Of a DNA stretch of 64,000 nucleotides, positions 51,186 through 61,043 are shown piece by piece. The stretch spans positions 868,001 through 932,000 of the forward strand of contig NZ_CP038256.1 in the NCBI RefSeq assembly GCF_004564075.1, in the 5' to 3' direction. The stretch is from Microbacterium sediminis (GTDB taxonomy: Bacteria > Actinomycetota > Actinomycetes > Actinomycetales > Microbacteriaceae). The notes below the pieces were generated by a model. That model saw only the letters and a list, made by a program, of their open reading frames with translations. It was not told the origin of the DNA and did no database searches. Numbering within the stretch: position 1 is the stretch's first letter; each line of letters starts with the position of its first letter. Made by a program: the position numbers and the translations under genes.

Positions 51186-51434
51186 TCAGCTGGCGCGACG
51201 GGCGCGCGCGGCGCGGCGCTTCAGGGCGCGGCGCTCGTCCTCGCTGAGGCCGCCCCACACGCCCGAGTCCTGACCGGTCTCGAGGGCGTACTGCAGGCAG
51301 ACCTCCGTGACGGTGCAGCGCGCGCACACCGACTTGGCCTTCTCGATCTGATCGATCGCCGGACCGGTGTTGCCCACCGGGAAGAAGAGCTCGGGGTCGA
51401 CGGTGAGGCAGGCGGCCTTGTCACGCCAGTCCAT
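51186..51434 (-). CDS. whiB1: WhiB family iron-sulfur transcription factor (WhiB1-like)
   Basis: An 82-aa Wbl protein. The four cluster cysteines are in 'DKAACL' (Cys-9) and 'VCARCTVTEVC' (C-x2-C-x5-C), followed by 'GQDSGVWGG' with the G(V/I)WGG turn and a basic C-terminus '[15 protein letters not shown]' for DNA contact. Length and its place next to pdtaS match WhiB1, an essential regulator that binds the primary sigma factor and reacts with NO. ATG at 51434 has AGGAG 7 nt upstream. A ~160-nt untranslated leader follows upstream. Confidence 0.93.
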   Translation of the reverse strand: MDWRDKAACLTVDPELFFPVGNTGPAIDQIEKAKSVCARCTVTEVCLQYALETGQDSGVWGGLSEDERRALKRRAARARRAS

Positions 51435-51600
51435 GGGAATGCTCCTAGATATGGTGGTGGGAATCGGTTGATCCAGCGTGAACTCGGGTGGGGATTACGC
51501 TGAGATATGCCGCGAGCGTGGCTCGCTCCCACCACGCTGTGGGGAAACATACCGTTAACAAGTCTCTTACAGATGGAGACCTGAGTCAACGGTTTTCTGA
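51435..51600 (-). other. whiB upstream region/leader
   Basis: This 166-bp gap is less GC-rich than its surroundings and probably holds the whiB promoter plus a long 5' leader. A 7-bp inverted repeat (AGCGTGG 51515-51521 with CCACGCT 51532-51538) could fold in the leader. Near the right end TTGACT on the minus strand (about 51588 to 51583) is a -35 candidate. I see no coding signal. Confidence 0.4.
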
Positions 51601-52020
51601 ATGAATCAAGAATCGGATTCCCGCATGAGCACTGCCTCCGCAGCCCCCGTCGTCGCGCGCCTGGCGGCCGCGATCCTCGCCCTCGAGGCGCTCGCCCTGC
51701 TGGCGCTGGCGGGCTGGCAGATCGTCGCGATGGCGGGCGGCGACACCGCCGAGCTGCCCACGGCGATCGCGCTGCTCGTCTTCACGATCGTCGCCGCGGT
51801 GGGGGTGGGCGCGTTCGCCGTCGCCGTGCTCACCGATCGCTCGTGGGGACGATCGGGCGGCATCGTGGCGCAGCTGCTGCTGCTCGCGGTGGCACTCGGC
51901 GCGCTCACGGGGCAGTACGCCCACCCGCTCGTCGCCCTCGCCCTCGCGGTGCCGGGCGCGATCGGCCTGATCCTGCTCATGCGCGCCGCGAAGGCGGCGC
52001 ATCAGGCATCGGCGGAGTAG
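51601..52020 (+). CDS. small membrane protein of unknown function
   Basis: A 139-aa protein with four transmembrane segments (about 18-42, 54-76, 86-104, 108-128). I do not recognise the family. The start could be ATG 51601 or ATG 51625 (MSTAS...). Its last 44 nt overlap the convergent EI24-domain gene, which is unusual but compatible with both being real. Confidence 0.6.
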   Translation: MNQESDSRMSTASAAPVVARLAAAILALEALALLALAGWQIVAMAGGDTAELPTAIALLVFTIVAAVGVGAFAVAVLTDRSWGRSGGIVAQLLLLAVALGALTGQYAHPLVALALAVPGAIGLILLMRAAKAAHQASAE

Positions 52021-52741
52021 CCGCCGCGAGCTCCTGGGCCAGCAGCGTCGCGCCGGCGACGGCCGCCGGCATGACGGCGATCGCCCCGCCCGGCACGAGG
52101 AAGCACAGGTGCGTCGCCACGCCGAAGCCGAGCACCCGCGCCCGGGCGCCGCGCCGCAGCCGCCGGCGGTCCCGCGCCGTGAGCCCGCGGGCGGTGAGTC
52201 CGCGCTGGGTGAGCTCGTCGGCCAGTGTCCAGCCGCCCAGGGCGATGCCGACGACCGCGGCGAGCACCGCGCCCACGACCGGGATGAGGCCCACGAGCAG
52301 CGACAGCACGCCGATCCCGATGCCGCGGACCACGAGCGAGACGCCGTCGCCCGCCGCGCTGGCGAGCGAGTAGCGCGCATCGGGCACCGCGCCGCCGGTG
52401 GCCTGCTCCACCGATCGCCAGACGCGGTGGTACACCGGCTCGCCCACGAGGAGCGTCACGGCCGTGAAGGCGAGGACGGCCAGTGCGCCCGCACCGACGA
52501 TCACCGCCAGCGCCACCACCACGCGCAGCGCCGTCGCCCAGAAGGGGTCCCAGGCGTCGGCGAACGGCGTGGCCCACTGCGCGATGCCCGGCAGCGCGAA
52601 GCCCAGCGTGATGAGCGCGGCGCTGAAGAGCACGGCCACCACGGCGGCCGGGATGAGTCCCGCCGCCATCAACCGGGGCGCGCGACGCCACCACCCGAAC
52701 CCGCGGCCGAGGGTGGTGACGCCGCGCCAGAACTCCCGCAT
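51977..52741 (-). CDS. EI24/CysZ-like membrane protein
   Basis: A 254-aa integral membrane protein of the EI24 domain family, related to the sulfate transporter CysZ. 'FWRGVTTLGRGFGWW' lies at the start, four hydrophobic segments follow, with 'PVYHRVWRSVEQ' in the cytoplasmic loop and 'LVGLIPVVGAVLAAVVGIALGGW' as the re-entrant helix pair (shown in part). Sulfate transport is only a family-level guess. TAGACT (52753 to 52748) lies 6 nt before its ATG, a leaderless start. Confidence 0.78.
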   Translation of the reverse strand: MREFWRGVTTLGRGFGWWRRAPRLMAAGLIPAAVVAVLFSAALITLGFALPGIAQWATPFADAWDPFWATALRVVVALAVIVGAGALAVLAFTAVTLLVGEPVYHRVWRSVEQATGGAVPDARYSLASAAGDGVSLVVRGIGIGVLSLLVGLIPVVGAVLAAVVGIALGGWTLADELTQRGLTARGLTARDRRRLRRGARARVLGFGVATHLCFLVPGGAIAVMPAAVAGATLLAQELAAATPPMPDAPPSRRA

Positions 52742-52761
52742 GCGGTCAGTCTAGGAACCGC

Positions 52762-54120
52762 TCACGCGAACCCGAAGAGGAACGGGAAGGCCAGCGCGAC
52801 GACCGCCGCCCAGATCGCGTACACCGGCAGGAACGACGTCTGCCAGCGCTCGAGCGCGGCGAAACCGCCGCGGCGGCGCAGGAACCGCAGCGTCAGCCAG
52901 GCCTGCCACGCGAGGTGGACGAGCAGCAGCACGTTCAACCCCACGGCGGCGGTCTTGTTCGCACTGAGTCCCCACTCGGCGATCCGGGTGACCATGGCGG
53001 CGAGGGCCAGCAGGTCGACCGCGATCGCCACCGCGAGCATGCCGAGCTGCAGGGCGTCGAACGATGCCGGCGGGGCGAGGGCGTCGCGCGCCGAGATCGT
53101 GTACAGCGTCAGGGCCAGGACGAGGATGAGCACGCCGTCCATGAGGATGAGCAGGTCGCGATCGACGAGCGCCAGCGATCCGGCGGTGGCGAGGACGACG
53201 AGCATCCACAGCAGCGCGAGCGTCGACAGCGGCGTGAAGACCCGGGTGAGCACCGGCACGATGTTCTCGATCACGTTCTGCTTGGCCTCGACGAGCCATG
53301 CGGCCACGAGCACGGCGCCGGGGATGCAGATCCGCAGGATCCAGCCGACGGCGACGCTCGGATCCGTGCCGGCCAGCGAGAGCACGGCCCCGGTGAGCCC
53401 GATCAGCACCCCGCCGCCCAGGGCGAGGAGCACGTAGTACACGGCGAACTCGCCGGTGAAGCGCACCAGATCCATGCGCGCCGCGTGATCGCGCCAGCGG
53501 CCGCCCGCGTACGCGAGCCCGACCAGGCCCCAGGCCGCGACCGGGAGGTGGATGACCGTGAGCACCTCGGTCGTGCCGAGGGACTCGGGGAACGGCATGA
53601 GGACCTGGGCGGCCAGGAGCAGGGCGAACACCGCACCGAGGGCCAGGACGGTGCGCGCGGCGGCGTGGCGCTTCCACGCGAAGTACGCCGCGAGGAAGGC
53701 GAACACCACAGTCGGCAGGGTGCGGAAGAGGGCGTTGTTCGCGGCGATGCTGCCGAAGGGGCCGCCCCACGAGAACAGCAGGATGAGCACGACCACCGAG
53801 ATCCCGGCTCCCGCGCCCAGCCCGATCGCGACGGCCGGCTCCCAGCGGCGCGCCGCGGGCTCGTCCTCGGTGACGGTGAGCTGCTTCCACATGCGCTCGG
53901 TGTGCTCGCGGGCGAACTCGCGCGAGATCGCGTCGCTGCCGCCCATGCGCTTGATCGCGACGAGGAAGGCCTCGTCGTCGGCCAGTCCCGCCGCCGCGAG
54001 GTCGTCGATCTGCGCGCGCAGGTGATCCTCGAGCTCGTCGAGATCGGCCGCGGCGATCGCCTGATGACGCTGCAGATAGCCGCGCCACTGGGCGACCTGC
54101 GCCTCCACCTCGGCGCGCAT
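52762..54120 (-). CDS. membrane protein with N-terminal permease-prefix/HAAS-like domain
   Basis: A 452-aa protein. Residues 1-85 form a helical soluble domain ('AQWRGYLQRHQAIAAADLDELEDHL' and 'AIKRMGGSDAISREFA', each seen in part) like the domains that precede permeases paired with PadR regulators. About ten to twelve transmembrane helices follow. The ATG at 54120 overlaps the PadR stop by one base (TGATG), so the two are coupled. The membrane part is of the DUF4153 type by appearance. Function unknown, probably envelope-stress related. Confidence 0.74.
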   Translation of the reverse strand: MRAEVEAQVAQWRGYLQRHQAIAAADLDELEDHLRAQIDDLAAAGLADDEAFLVAIKRMGGSDAISREFAREHTERMWKQLTVTEDEPAARRWEPAVAIGLGAGAGISVVVLILLFSWGGPFGSIAANNALFRTLPTVVFAFLAAYFAWKRHAAARTVLALGAVFALLLAAQVLMPFPESLGTTEVLTVIHLPVAAWGLVGLAYAGGRWRDHAARMDLVRFTGEFAVYYVLLALGGGVLIGLTGAVLSLAGTDPSVAVGWILRICIPGAVLVAAWLVEAKQNVIENIVPVLTRVFTPLSTLALLWMLVVLATAGSLALVDRDLLILMDGVLILVLALTLYTISARDALAPPASFDALQLGMLAVAIAVDLLALAAMVTRIAEWGLSANKTAAVGLNVLLLVHLAWQAWLTLRFLRRRGGFAALERWQTSFLPVYAIWAAVVALAFPFLFGFA

Positions 54121-54485
54121 CACGCCCACGCCTCCGTCGCGCCGCCCGGCAGCGCGGGGCGCGAGTGCCAGACCTGCGTCATGACGTCGGCGACGACCTC
54201 CCACTGCGCGCGTCGCTCGGCCAGCTGCGCCCGCCCCGCGTCGGTGATGGCATAGTGCTTGCGGCGCCGGCCGGAATCCGAGGTGCCCCACGTGGCGCGC
54301 AGCAGACCGCCGCGCTCCAGCCGGTGCAGCAGGGGGTAAAGCATGCCGTCGGTCCACTCCATGCGCCCGCCCGACAGCTCGCTGACGCGCTTGAGGATCG
54401 CGTAGCCGTAGAGCTCGCCGTCCGCGAGGATCGCGAGCACGAGTGGGGTGGCGGAGGCCGCCACCAGGTCCTTGTCGATGCGCAT
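54120..54485 (-). CDS. PadR family transcriptional regulator
   Basis: A 121-aa winged-helix repressor. 'VLAILADGELYGYAILKRVSELSGGRMEWTDGMLYPLLHRLERGGLL' is the PadR HTH (seen in part), followed by 'RRRKHYAITDAGRAQLAERRAQW', the wing and dimerisation helix. It regulates itself and the coupled membrane gene, probably through the CTAGGT repeats just upstream. ATG at 54485 has GGAGGC 6 nt before it. Confidence 0.9.
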   Translation of the reverse strand: MRIDKDLVAASATPLVLAILADGELYGYAILKRVSELSGGRMEWTDGMLYPLLHRLERGGLLRATWGTSDSGRRRKHYAITDAGRAQLAERRAQWEVVADVMTQVWHSRPALPGGATEAWA

Positions 54486-54513
54486 CGCGCGCCTCCGATC
54501 ATCCCTTGTGGTT

Positions 54514-54544
54514 CTAGGTAAAAGAAACCTAGCGCCTCTAGGTA
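54514..54544. promoter_or_regulatory. candidate PadR operator
   Basis: CTAGGT-N7-ACCTAG (54514-54532), an AT-rich dyad 29 bp upstream of padR, plus a third half-site CTAGGT at 54538-54543. The spacing and placement over the padR promoter are typical for autoregulation. It also lies about 120 bp before the Clp gene. Confidence 0.6.
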
Positions 54545-54596
54545 TCAACGCGAGCCTCGCGGCGCTGGGAATAGGCCGTGACGTGTGGCCGTTCAA

Positions 54597-54645
54597 CTTG
54601 ATACACCTGCACTCAACTTCTAAAGTTGATGATGCACCGCTCAAG
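54597..54645 (+). promoter_or_regulatory. two HAIR-like (HspR) elements before the Clp gene
   Basis: HAIR is CTTGAGT-N7-ACTCAAG. Here CTTGATA-N7-ACTCAAC (54597-54617) matches 11 of 14 positions, and GTTGATG-N7-GCTCAAG (54625-54645) matches 10 of 14. Both keep the 7-nt spacer and lie within 65 bp of the Clp ATPase start. Heat-shock control by an HspR repressor is the natural reading. Confidence 0.62.
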
Positions 54646-54660
54646 TTTGGAGGACGAAGA

Positions 54661-57165
<2,505 letters not shown>

Positions 57166-57186
57166 CGGGCCAGCGAGACGGCAATC

Positions 57187-57262
57187 CCGCGCCGAGACAG
57201 CAACATCGCGCCGAGACGGTGGCCGGACGCCACCGTCTCGGCGCGAACATGCTGTCTCGCGG
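57187..57262. repeat. nested dyad, copy 2 of the GCGCCGAGAC repeat
   Basis: Inner stem of 17 perfect pairs (57207-57223 with 57229-57245, 5-nt loop), flanked by an outer stem GAGACAGCA/TGCTGTCTC (57194-57202 with 57250-57258) and CCGC/GCGG. Direct copies of GCGCCGAGAC(A/G)G occur within it. It lies between the Clp ATPase stop and the next promoter, ending 3 nt before TAGACT. Likely a terminator for the Clp gene; related to the dyad at 44374-44426. Confidence 0.78.
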
Positions 57263-57278
57263 AAACTAGACTCTCCCG

Positions 57279-58247
57279 GTGACCACCAGCATCATCCTCG
57301 ACGTCGACACCGGGGTGGACGACGCCCTCGCCATCCTCACCGCCGCGCTCTCGCCCGAGATCGAGCTCGTCGCGTGTACCACCACGTGGGGCAACGTGGA
57401 CGTCGACACGGCGGCGCGCAACACCGCGTTCGTGCTCGACATGGCCGGGCGCTCGGATGTGCCCGTGGCGCGCGGCGCCGAGGGACCGTCGGACGGACGC
57501 ACCGCCACCTTCTCGACCGAGGTGCACGGCGAGGACGGCCAGGGCGGTCACGCCGACACCTCGTTCGTGCCGGCCCTCGCCGACGAGACCGCCGTGGAGC
57601 TGATCCTGCGCCTGAGCCACGAGCGCCCCGGCGGGCTGCACCTCGTCGCGGTCGGCCCGCTCACGAACCTCGCCGCCGCGCTCGAGGCCGACCCCACCCT
57701 GCCCGAGCGGATCCGCGAGGTCACGATCATGGGCGGCAACTTCCTCGCGCCCGGCAACATCACCGCGGCGGCGGAGGCGAACATCTGGCACGATCCCGAG
57801 GCCGCCCAGCGCGTGGTCGAGGCCGCGTGGACCTGCACGTTCGTCGGGCTCGACGTGACGATGCGCGACATGCTCGAGGAGCACCACCTCGGCGCGCTCG
57901 CGGCCGGGGGAGAGATCGGGCGCTACTGCGCGCGCATCCTCGACTTCTACTACGACTTCTATCGCGGCGAGACCGGCCGCCGCTGCGCCGGCAACCACGA
58001 TGCGCTCGCCGTGGGCATCGCGGCGGGCCTCGCGACCGTGTCGCTCGCGCCGGTGGTGCCGATCGAGATCGACACGACGCACGGCCCGAACCGCGGGCGC
58101 ACGAGCGCCGACCTGCGCTCGATGCACCGGGGCTGGCCCGCGGTGGACGGCGCGCGCCACCGTGTGGTGCTGGCGACCGAGCCGGGCTTCACCGACCGGA
58201 TGGTCGGGCTGCTCGCCGACGCCGCGGTGCCCGCGGTCGCCCGCTGA
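57279..58247 (+). CDS. nucleoside hydrolase (IUNH family)
   Basis: A 322-aa enzyme that hydrolyses ribonucleosides to ribose and base. The N-terminal 'DVDTGVDDALAI' binds the catalytic Ca2+; 'TTTWGNVDVDTAARNT', 'VAVGPLTNLAAAL' and 'EANIWHDPEAAQ' (E/N-x-W/F-D loop) are all family hallmarks, and 'NHDALAVG' gives the last Asp-type ligand. GTG at 57279 has TAGACT (57266-57271) 7 nt upstream, a leaderless promoter abutting the dyad. Base specificity cannot be told. Confidence 0.9.
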   Translation: MTTSIILDVDTGVDDALAILTAALSPEIELVACTTTWGNVDVDTAARNTAFVLDMAGRSDVPVARGAEGPSDGRTATFSTEVHGEDGQGGHADTSFVPALADETAVELILRLSHERPGGLHLVAVGPLTNLAAALEADPTLPERIREVTIMGGNFLAPGNITAAAEANIWHDPEAAQRVVEAAWTCTFVGLDVTMRDMLEEHHLGALAAGGEIGRYCARILDFYYDFYRGETGRRCAGNHDALAVGIAAGLATVSLAPVVPIEIDTTHGPNRGRTSADLRSMHRGWPAVDGARHRVVLATEPGFTDRMVGLLADAAVPAVAR

Positions 58248-58260
58248 CGGCACCCGCGGG

Positions 58261-58377
58261 TCACGCGGCCTGACCCTCGAGCTCTTCGTTGGTGAGGGGT
58301 GCGCCGATCAGCAGGCGCTTGGCGAGCGGCGAATCCTCCGCCGGCTCTCGACTGTCAGAAGCCACGGCGGGCGACAT
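58261..58377 (-). CDS. small ORF, possible remnant of an APC-permease N-terminus
   Basis: 38 codons on the minus strand, ATG preceded by GGAGGCGTC, a strong ribosome-binding site. The end 'LAKRLLIGAPLTNEELEGQ' resembles the first residues of amino-acid-permease-like proteins, which continue into a membrane domain; here a stop follows at once. It may be a degraded permease or a genuine small protein. It lies in the 240-bp gap between the nucleoside hydrolase and flavoprotein genes. Confidence 0.35.
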   Translation of the reverse strand: MSPAVASDSREPAEDSPLAKRLLIGAPLTNEELEGQAA

Positions 58378-58487
58378 GACGCCTCCGGAGCGCGCCGTGC
58401 AACACGGCGTCGAGCCCTGGCGCGCACACCGCGCGGGGCCTAGCATCGGCATCAACCGGACAACGTCGTCCGGAAGAGGAGGATCCG

Positions 58488-60113
58488 ATGGAATCGCAGG
58501 AGTTCGACGTCGTCGTGGTCGGCTCGGGGGCCGCCGGGCTCGCGACCGCGCTGGGAGCGATCGACGAGGGCCTGAGCGTGCTCGTCATCGAGAGCACGGA
58601 GCGTTGGGCGGGCAGCACGGGCATGTCGGGAGGCGGCCTGTGGCTGCCGAACAACCCGCTGATGCGGCGGGATGGGGTCGGTGACTCGCGCGAGGAGGCG
58701 CTGGAGTACCTCGCTCGCACGGTCGGCGACGGCGAGCGATCGGCATCGCCGGAGCGGCGCGCCGCGTTCGTGGACGGCGTCGATGACTACGTCACCACGG
58801 CCGAGCGGTACGGCGTGCGGTTCCTGCGTTCGAAGGACTACCCCGACTACTACCCGGAGCTCCCCGGCGGCAAGATCGGTCGGGCGCTCGAGTCACGGCC
58901 GTTCGACGCCAAGCGCCTCGGCGAGCTCGCCCGGACGCAGCGCGTGTCGATGCCGCTGCCGATGCTCACCGACGACCTGTGGCAGCTGCAGCGCTCGTGG
59001 GTGACGTTCGACGGGTTCCTCCGCGGCGTGCGGTTCGCCTTCCGCGTGCTCGGCGGCCTCGTGCGGGGCAAGCGGCTGACGGGGATCGGCGGATCGCTCA
59101 CGGCGTCGCTCGGCCACGCGGTGTTCGTGCAGGGGAAGGTGCCGCTGTGGCTCTCGAGCCCGGCGCGGCGGCTGATCACCGAGGGCGACCGGGTGGTCGG
59201 CGTGGAGGTGGAGCGCGAGGGCGCGACGGTGATCGTGCGGGCGCGGCGCGGGGTCATGCTCGCCTCGGGCGGCTTCGATCACCACAGGGAGTGGCGCTTG
59301 CGCTACCACGGCATCGCGGGCAACCCGGCGGGCAACCCCGGCGGGCTCGGGCAAGGGCACGAGCTGGCGCGCGAGGTCGGCGCCGCGTTCGAGCTCATGG
59401 ACGACGCGTGGTGGGGCGCCGCGGTGAAGCCGATCCGGGGCGGGTCGGCCGGGTTCATGGTGGGCGAGCGCGCGCTGCCGTACCAGCTCATCGTCGATGC
59501 GCAGGGCCGGCGGTTCGCGAACGAGGCGGAGTCGTACGTCGACCTCGGCCACCACATGCTCGAGCATGACCGCGGCGGCCGGTTCTGGCAGATCGGCGAT
59601 GCGCGCTATGCCCGCCGCTACCTGCGCACCTTCGCCGTGGATCCGCGGGTGAACAAGGCGATGACGGCCGAGGGGATCCGCGTCACCGCCGACACGATCG
59701 AGGAGCTGGCGCCGCGGATCGGCATGGATACCGCGGTGCTGCGCGAGACGGTGGACCGCTTCAACGGCTTCGCGCGATCGGGCAAGGACCAGGACTTCCA
59801 CCGCGGCGACTCGGCGTACGACCGGTACTACGGCGACCCCACGGTGCGGCCGAACCCCTGCCTGGGGCCGCTGGAGAAGGGGCCGTTCACGGCGTACGAG
59901 ATGGTGGTGGGCGACCTCGGCACGAAGGGCGGCGTGGTCACCGACACCCACGCCCGGGCACTGCGCGAGGACGGCACGGTGATCGAGGGGCTCTACGCCG
60001 CCGGCAACGTCTCGGCCGCGGTGATGGGACGCACCTACCCGGGGCCGGGGTCGACGATCGGACCTGCGTCGGTGTTCGGGCTCATCGCCGCCCGCACGAT
60101 GGCGCGCGGCTGA
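58488..60113 (+). CDS. FAD-dependent 3-ketosteroid dehydrogenase-like flavoprotein
   Basis: A 541-aa flavoprotein of the fumarate reductase/3-ketosteroid delta-1-dehydrogenase superfamily. 'DVVVVGSGAAGLATALGA' is the FAD-binding dinucleotide loop, 'GSTGMSGGGLWLPNNPL' the second FAD loop seen in KstD, and 'GLYAAGNVSAAVMGRTYPGPGSTIGPA' (shown in part) the C-terminal FAD motif with G-x-Y-P-G-x-G. 'ASGGFDHH' is the middle Rossmann segment. The substrate might be a steroid or another cyclic ketone. No other steroid genes are nearby. GAGGAGGA lies just before the ATG. Confidence 0.82.
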   Translation: MESQEFDVVVVGSGAAGLATALGAIDEGLSVLVIESTERWAGSTGMSGGGLWLPNNPLMRRDGVGDSREEALEYLARTVGDGERSASPERRAAFVDGVDDYVTTAERYGVRFLRSKDYPDYYPELPGGKIGRALESRPFDAKRLGELARTQRVSMPLPMLTDDLWQLQRSWVTFDGFLRGVRFAFRVLGGLVRGKRLTGIGGSLTASLGHAVFVQGKVPLWLSSPARRLITEGDRVVGVEVEREGATVIVRARRGVMLASGGFDHHREWRLRYHGIAGNPAGNPGGLGQGHELAREVGAAFELMDDAWWGAAVKPIRGGSAGFMVGERALPYQLIVDAQGRRFANEAESYVDLGHHMLEHDRGGRFWQIGDARYARRYLRTFAVDPRVNKAMTAEGIRVTADTIEELAPRIGMDTAVLRETVDRFNGFARSGKDQDFHRGDSAYDRYYGDPTVRPNPCLGPLEKGPFTAYEMVVGDLGTKGGVVTDTHARALREDGTVIEGLYAAGNVSAAVMGRTYPGPGSTIGPASVFGLIAARTMARG

Positions 60114-61043
60114 TCAGTCCTTCAGGCGCACGAGGCGCTCGTGGCCGGTCTCCTCGAGCTCGGCGATGTCGCCGCGCGACTTCACGAAGTCGTTGAACGA
60201 CCGGAACCCCAGCGCCTTCTCGCTGAACGACGGATCCATGCGGCGCATGTGCTGCTTCACCGCCGAGCTGTGCAGCCACTCGGCGTCGTCGCTCTTGCCC
60301 TGGCCCAGCTCGAGCGCGCGGCGCAGCAGGTGGGTGGCGGCATCCTGCGGGTCGACCTCGGGCTCGGCCTCCGGATCCTCCTCGACGGCCTTCTTGCGGC
60401 GCCGGCGGGGCTTGCTGGGCGCGGTCGGCTCGACGTCGGCGGGGACCTCGGGCTCCGCGGCGACGGCGGGCTTGGGCCGCTCCGGGCGCGTCACGCCGGG
60501 CAGGGAGTCGTAGGCCTCGAACTCGTCGCACGCGGCCGCGAGCGACTTCGCGGTCGATCCGGCCACGCCCACGCCGATCACGTAGCGGCCGAGGCGGCGG
60601 CAGCGCTGGGCGAGGGGGACGTAGTCGCTGTCGCCGCCGACGATCACCACGTGGGTGAGATCGGGCAGGCGGAACATGTCCTCCACCGTGTCGACGGCCA
60701 GGCGGATGTCCGCGCCGTTCTTGGCGTACGCGGCCGCCGGGAACAGCTGCACGAGGTCGACCGCGCGGGCGACGAGCTGCTGCCGGTACACGGCGTTGAC
60801 CGGCGAGGACCAGTCCGCGTAGGCGCGCGTGAGCACGAGCGTGCCGAACGAGGCGGCGTAGTCGATGATCGCGCCGACGTCGATGGTCGCCAGCCGCAGC
60901 TTCTCGGCGACCTCCGGATCGGTCGGATCCTCGGCGATGCGCGCGCGGTCCTTGGAGTACGCGTTGCGCCCGTGGACGCGGTCGTACCAGCTCATCACGA
61001 TGTTGTCGAAGTCCAGGTAGACCGCGACGCGGGAGTCGCTCAC
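60114..61043 (-). CDS. NYN-domain (PIN-like) ribonuclease with C-terminal OST-HTH-like domain
   Basis: A 309-aa protein. The N-terminal NYN domain (LabA/DUF88) has acidic residues in 'VAVYLDFDNIV' and 'IVGGDSDYVPLAQRC', the PIN-type metal site, plus 'KNGADIRLAVD'. A linker rich in Pro/Lys/Glu (about 190-235) includes a basic PRRRRKKA patch. The last 70 residues ('RRALELGQGKSDDAEWLHSSAVKQHM' and 'FRSFNDFVKSRGD', seen in part) fit a LOTUS/OST-HTH RNA-binding domain. Probably an RNA-processing or RNA-decay enzyme. Start GTG overlaps the oxidoreductase stop (GTGA). Confidence 0.85.
   Translation of the reverse strand: MSDSRVAVYLDFDNIVMSWYDRVHGRNAYSKDRARIAEDPTDPEVAEKLRLATIDVGAIIDYAASFGTLVLTRAYADWSSPVNAVYRQQLVARAVDLVQLFPAAAYAKNGADIRLAVDTVEDMFRLPDLTHVVIVGGDSDYVPLAQRCRRLGRYVIGVGVAGSTAKSLAAACDEFEAYDSLPGVTRPERPKPAVAAEPEVPADVEPTAPSKPRRRRKKAVEEDPEAEPEVDPQDAATHLLRRALELGQGKSDDAEWLHSSAVKQHMRRMDPSFSEKALGFRSFNDFVKSRGDIAELEETGHERLVRLKD

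Noticed and set aside
54597..54645. CIRCE (HrcA) element before the Clp gene
   Set aside because: CIRCE is TTAGCACTC-N9-GAGTGCTAA; the arms and 7-nt spacer here fit HAIR instead.
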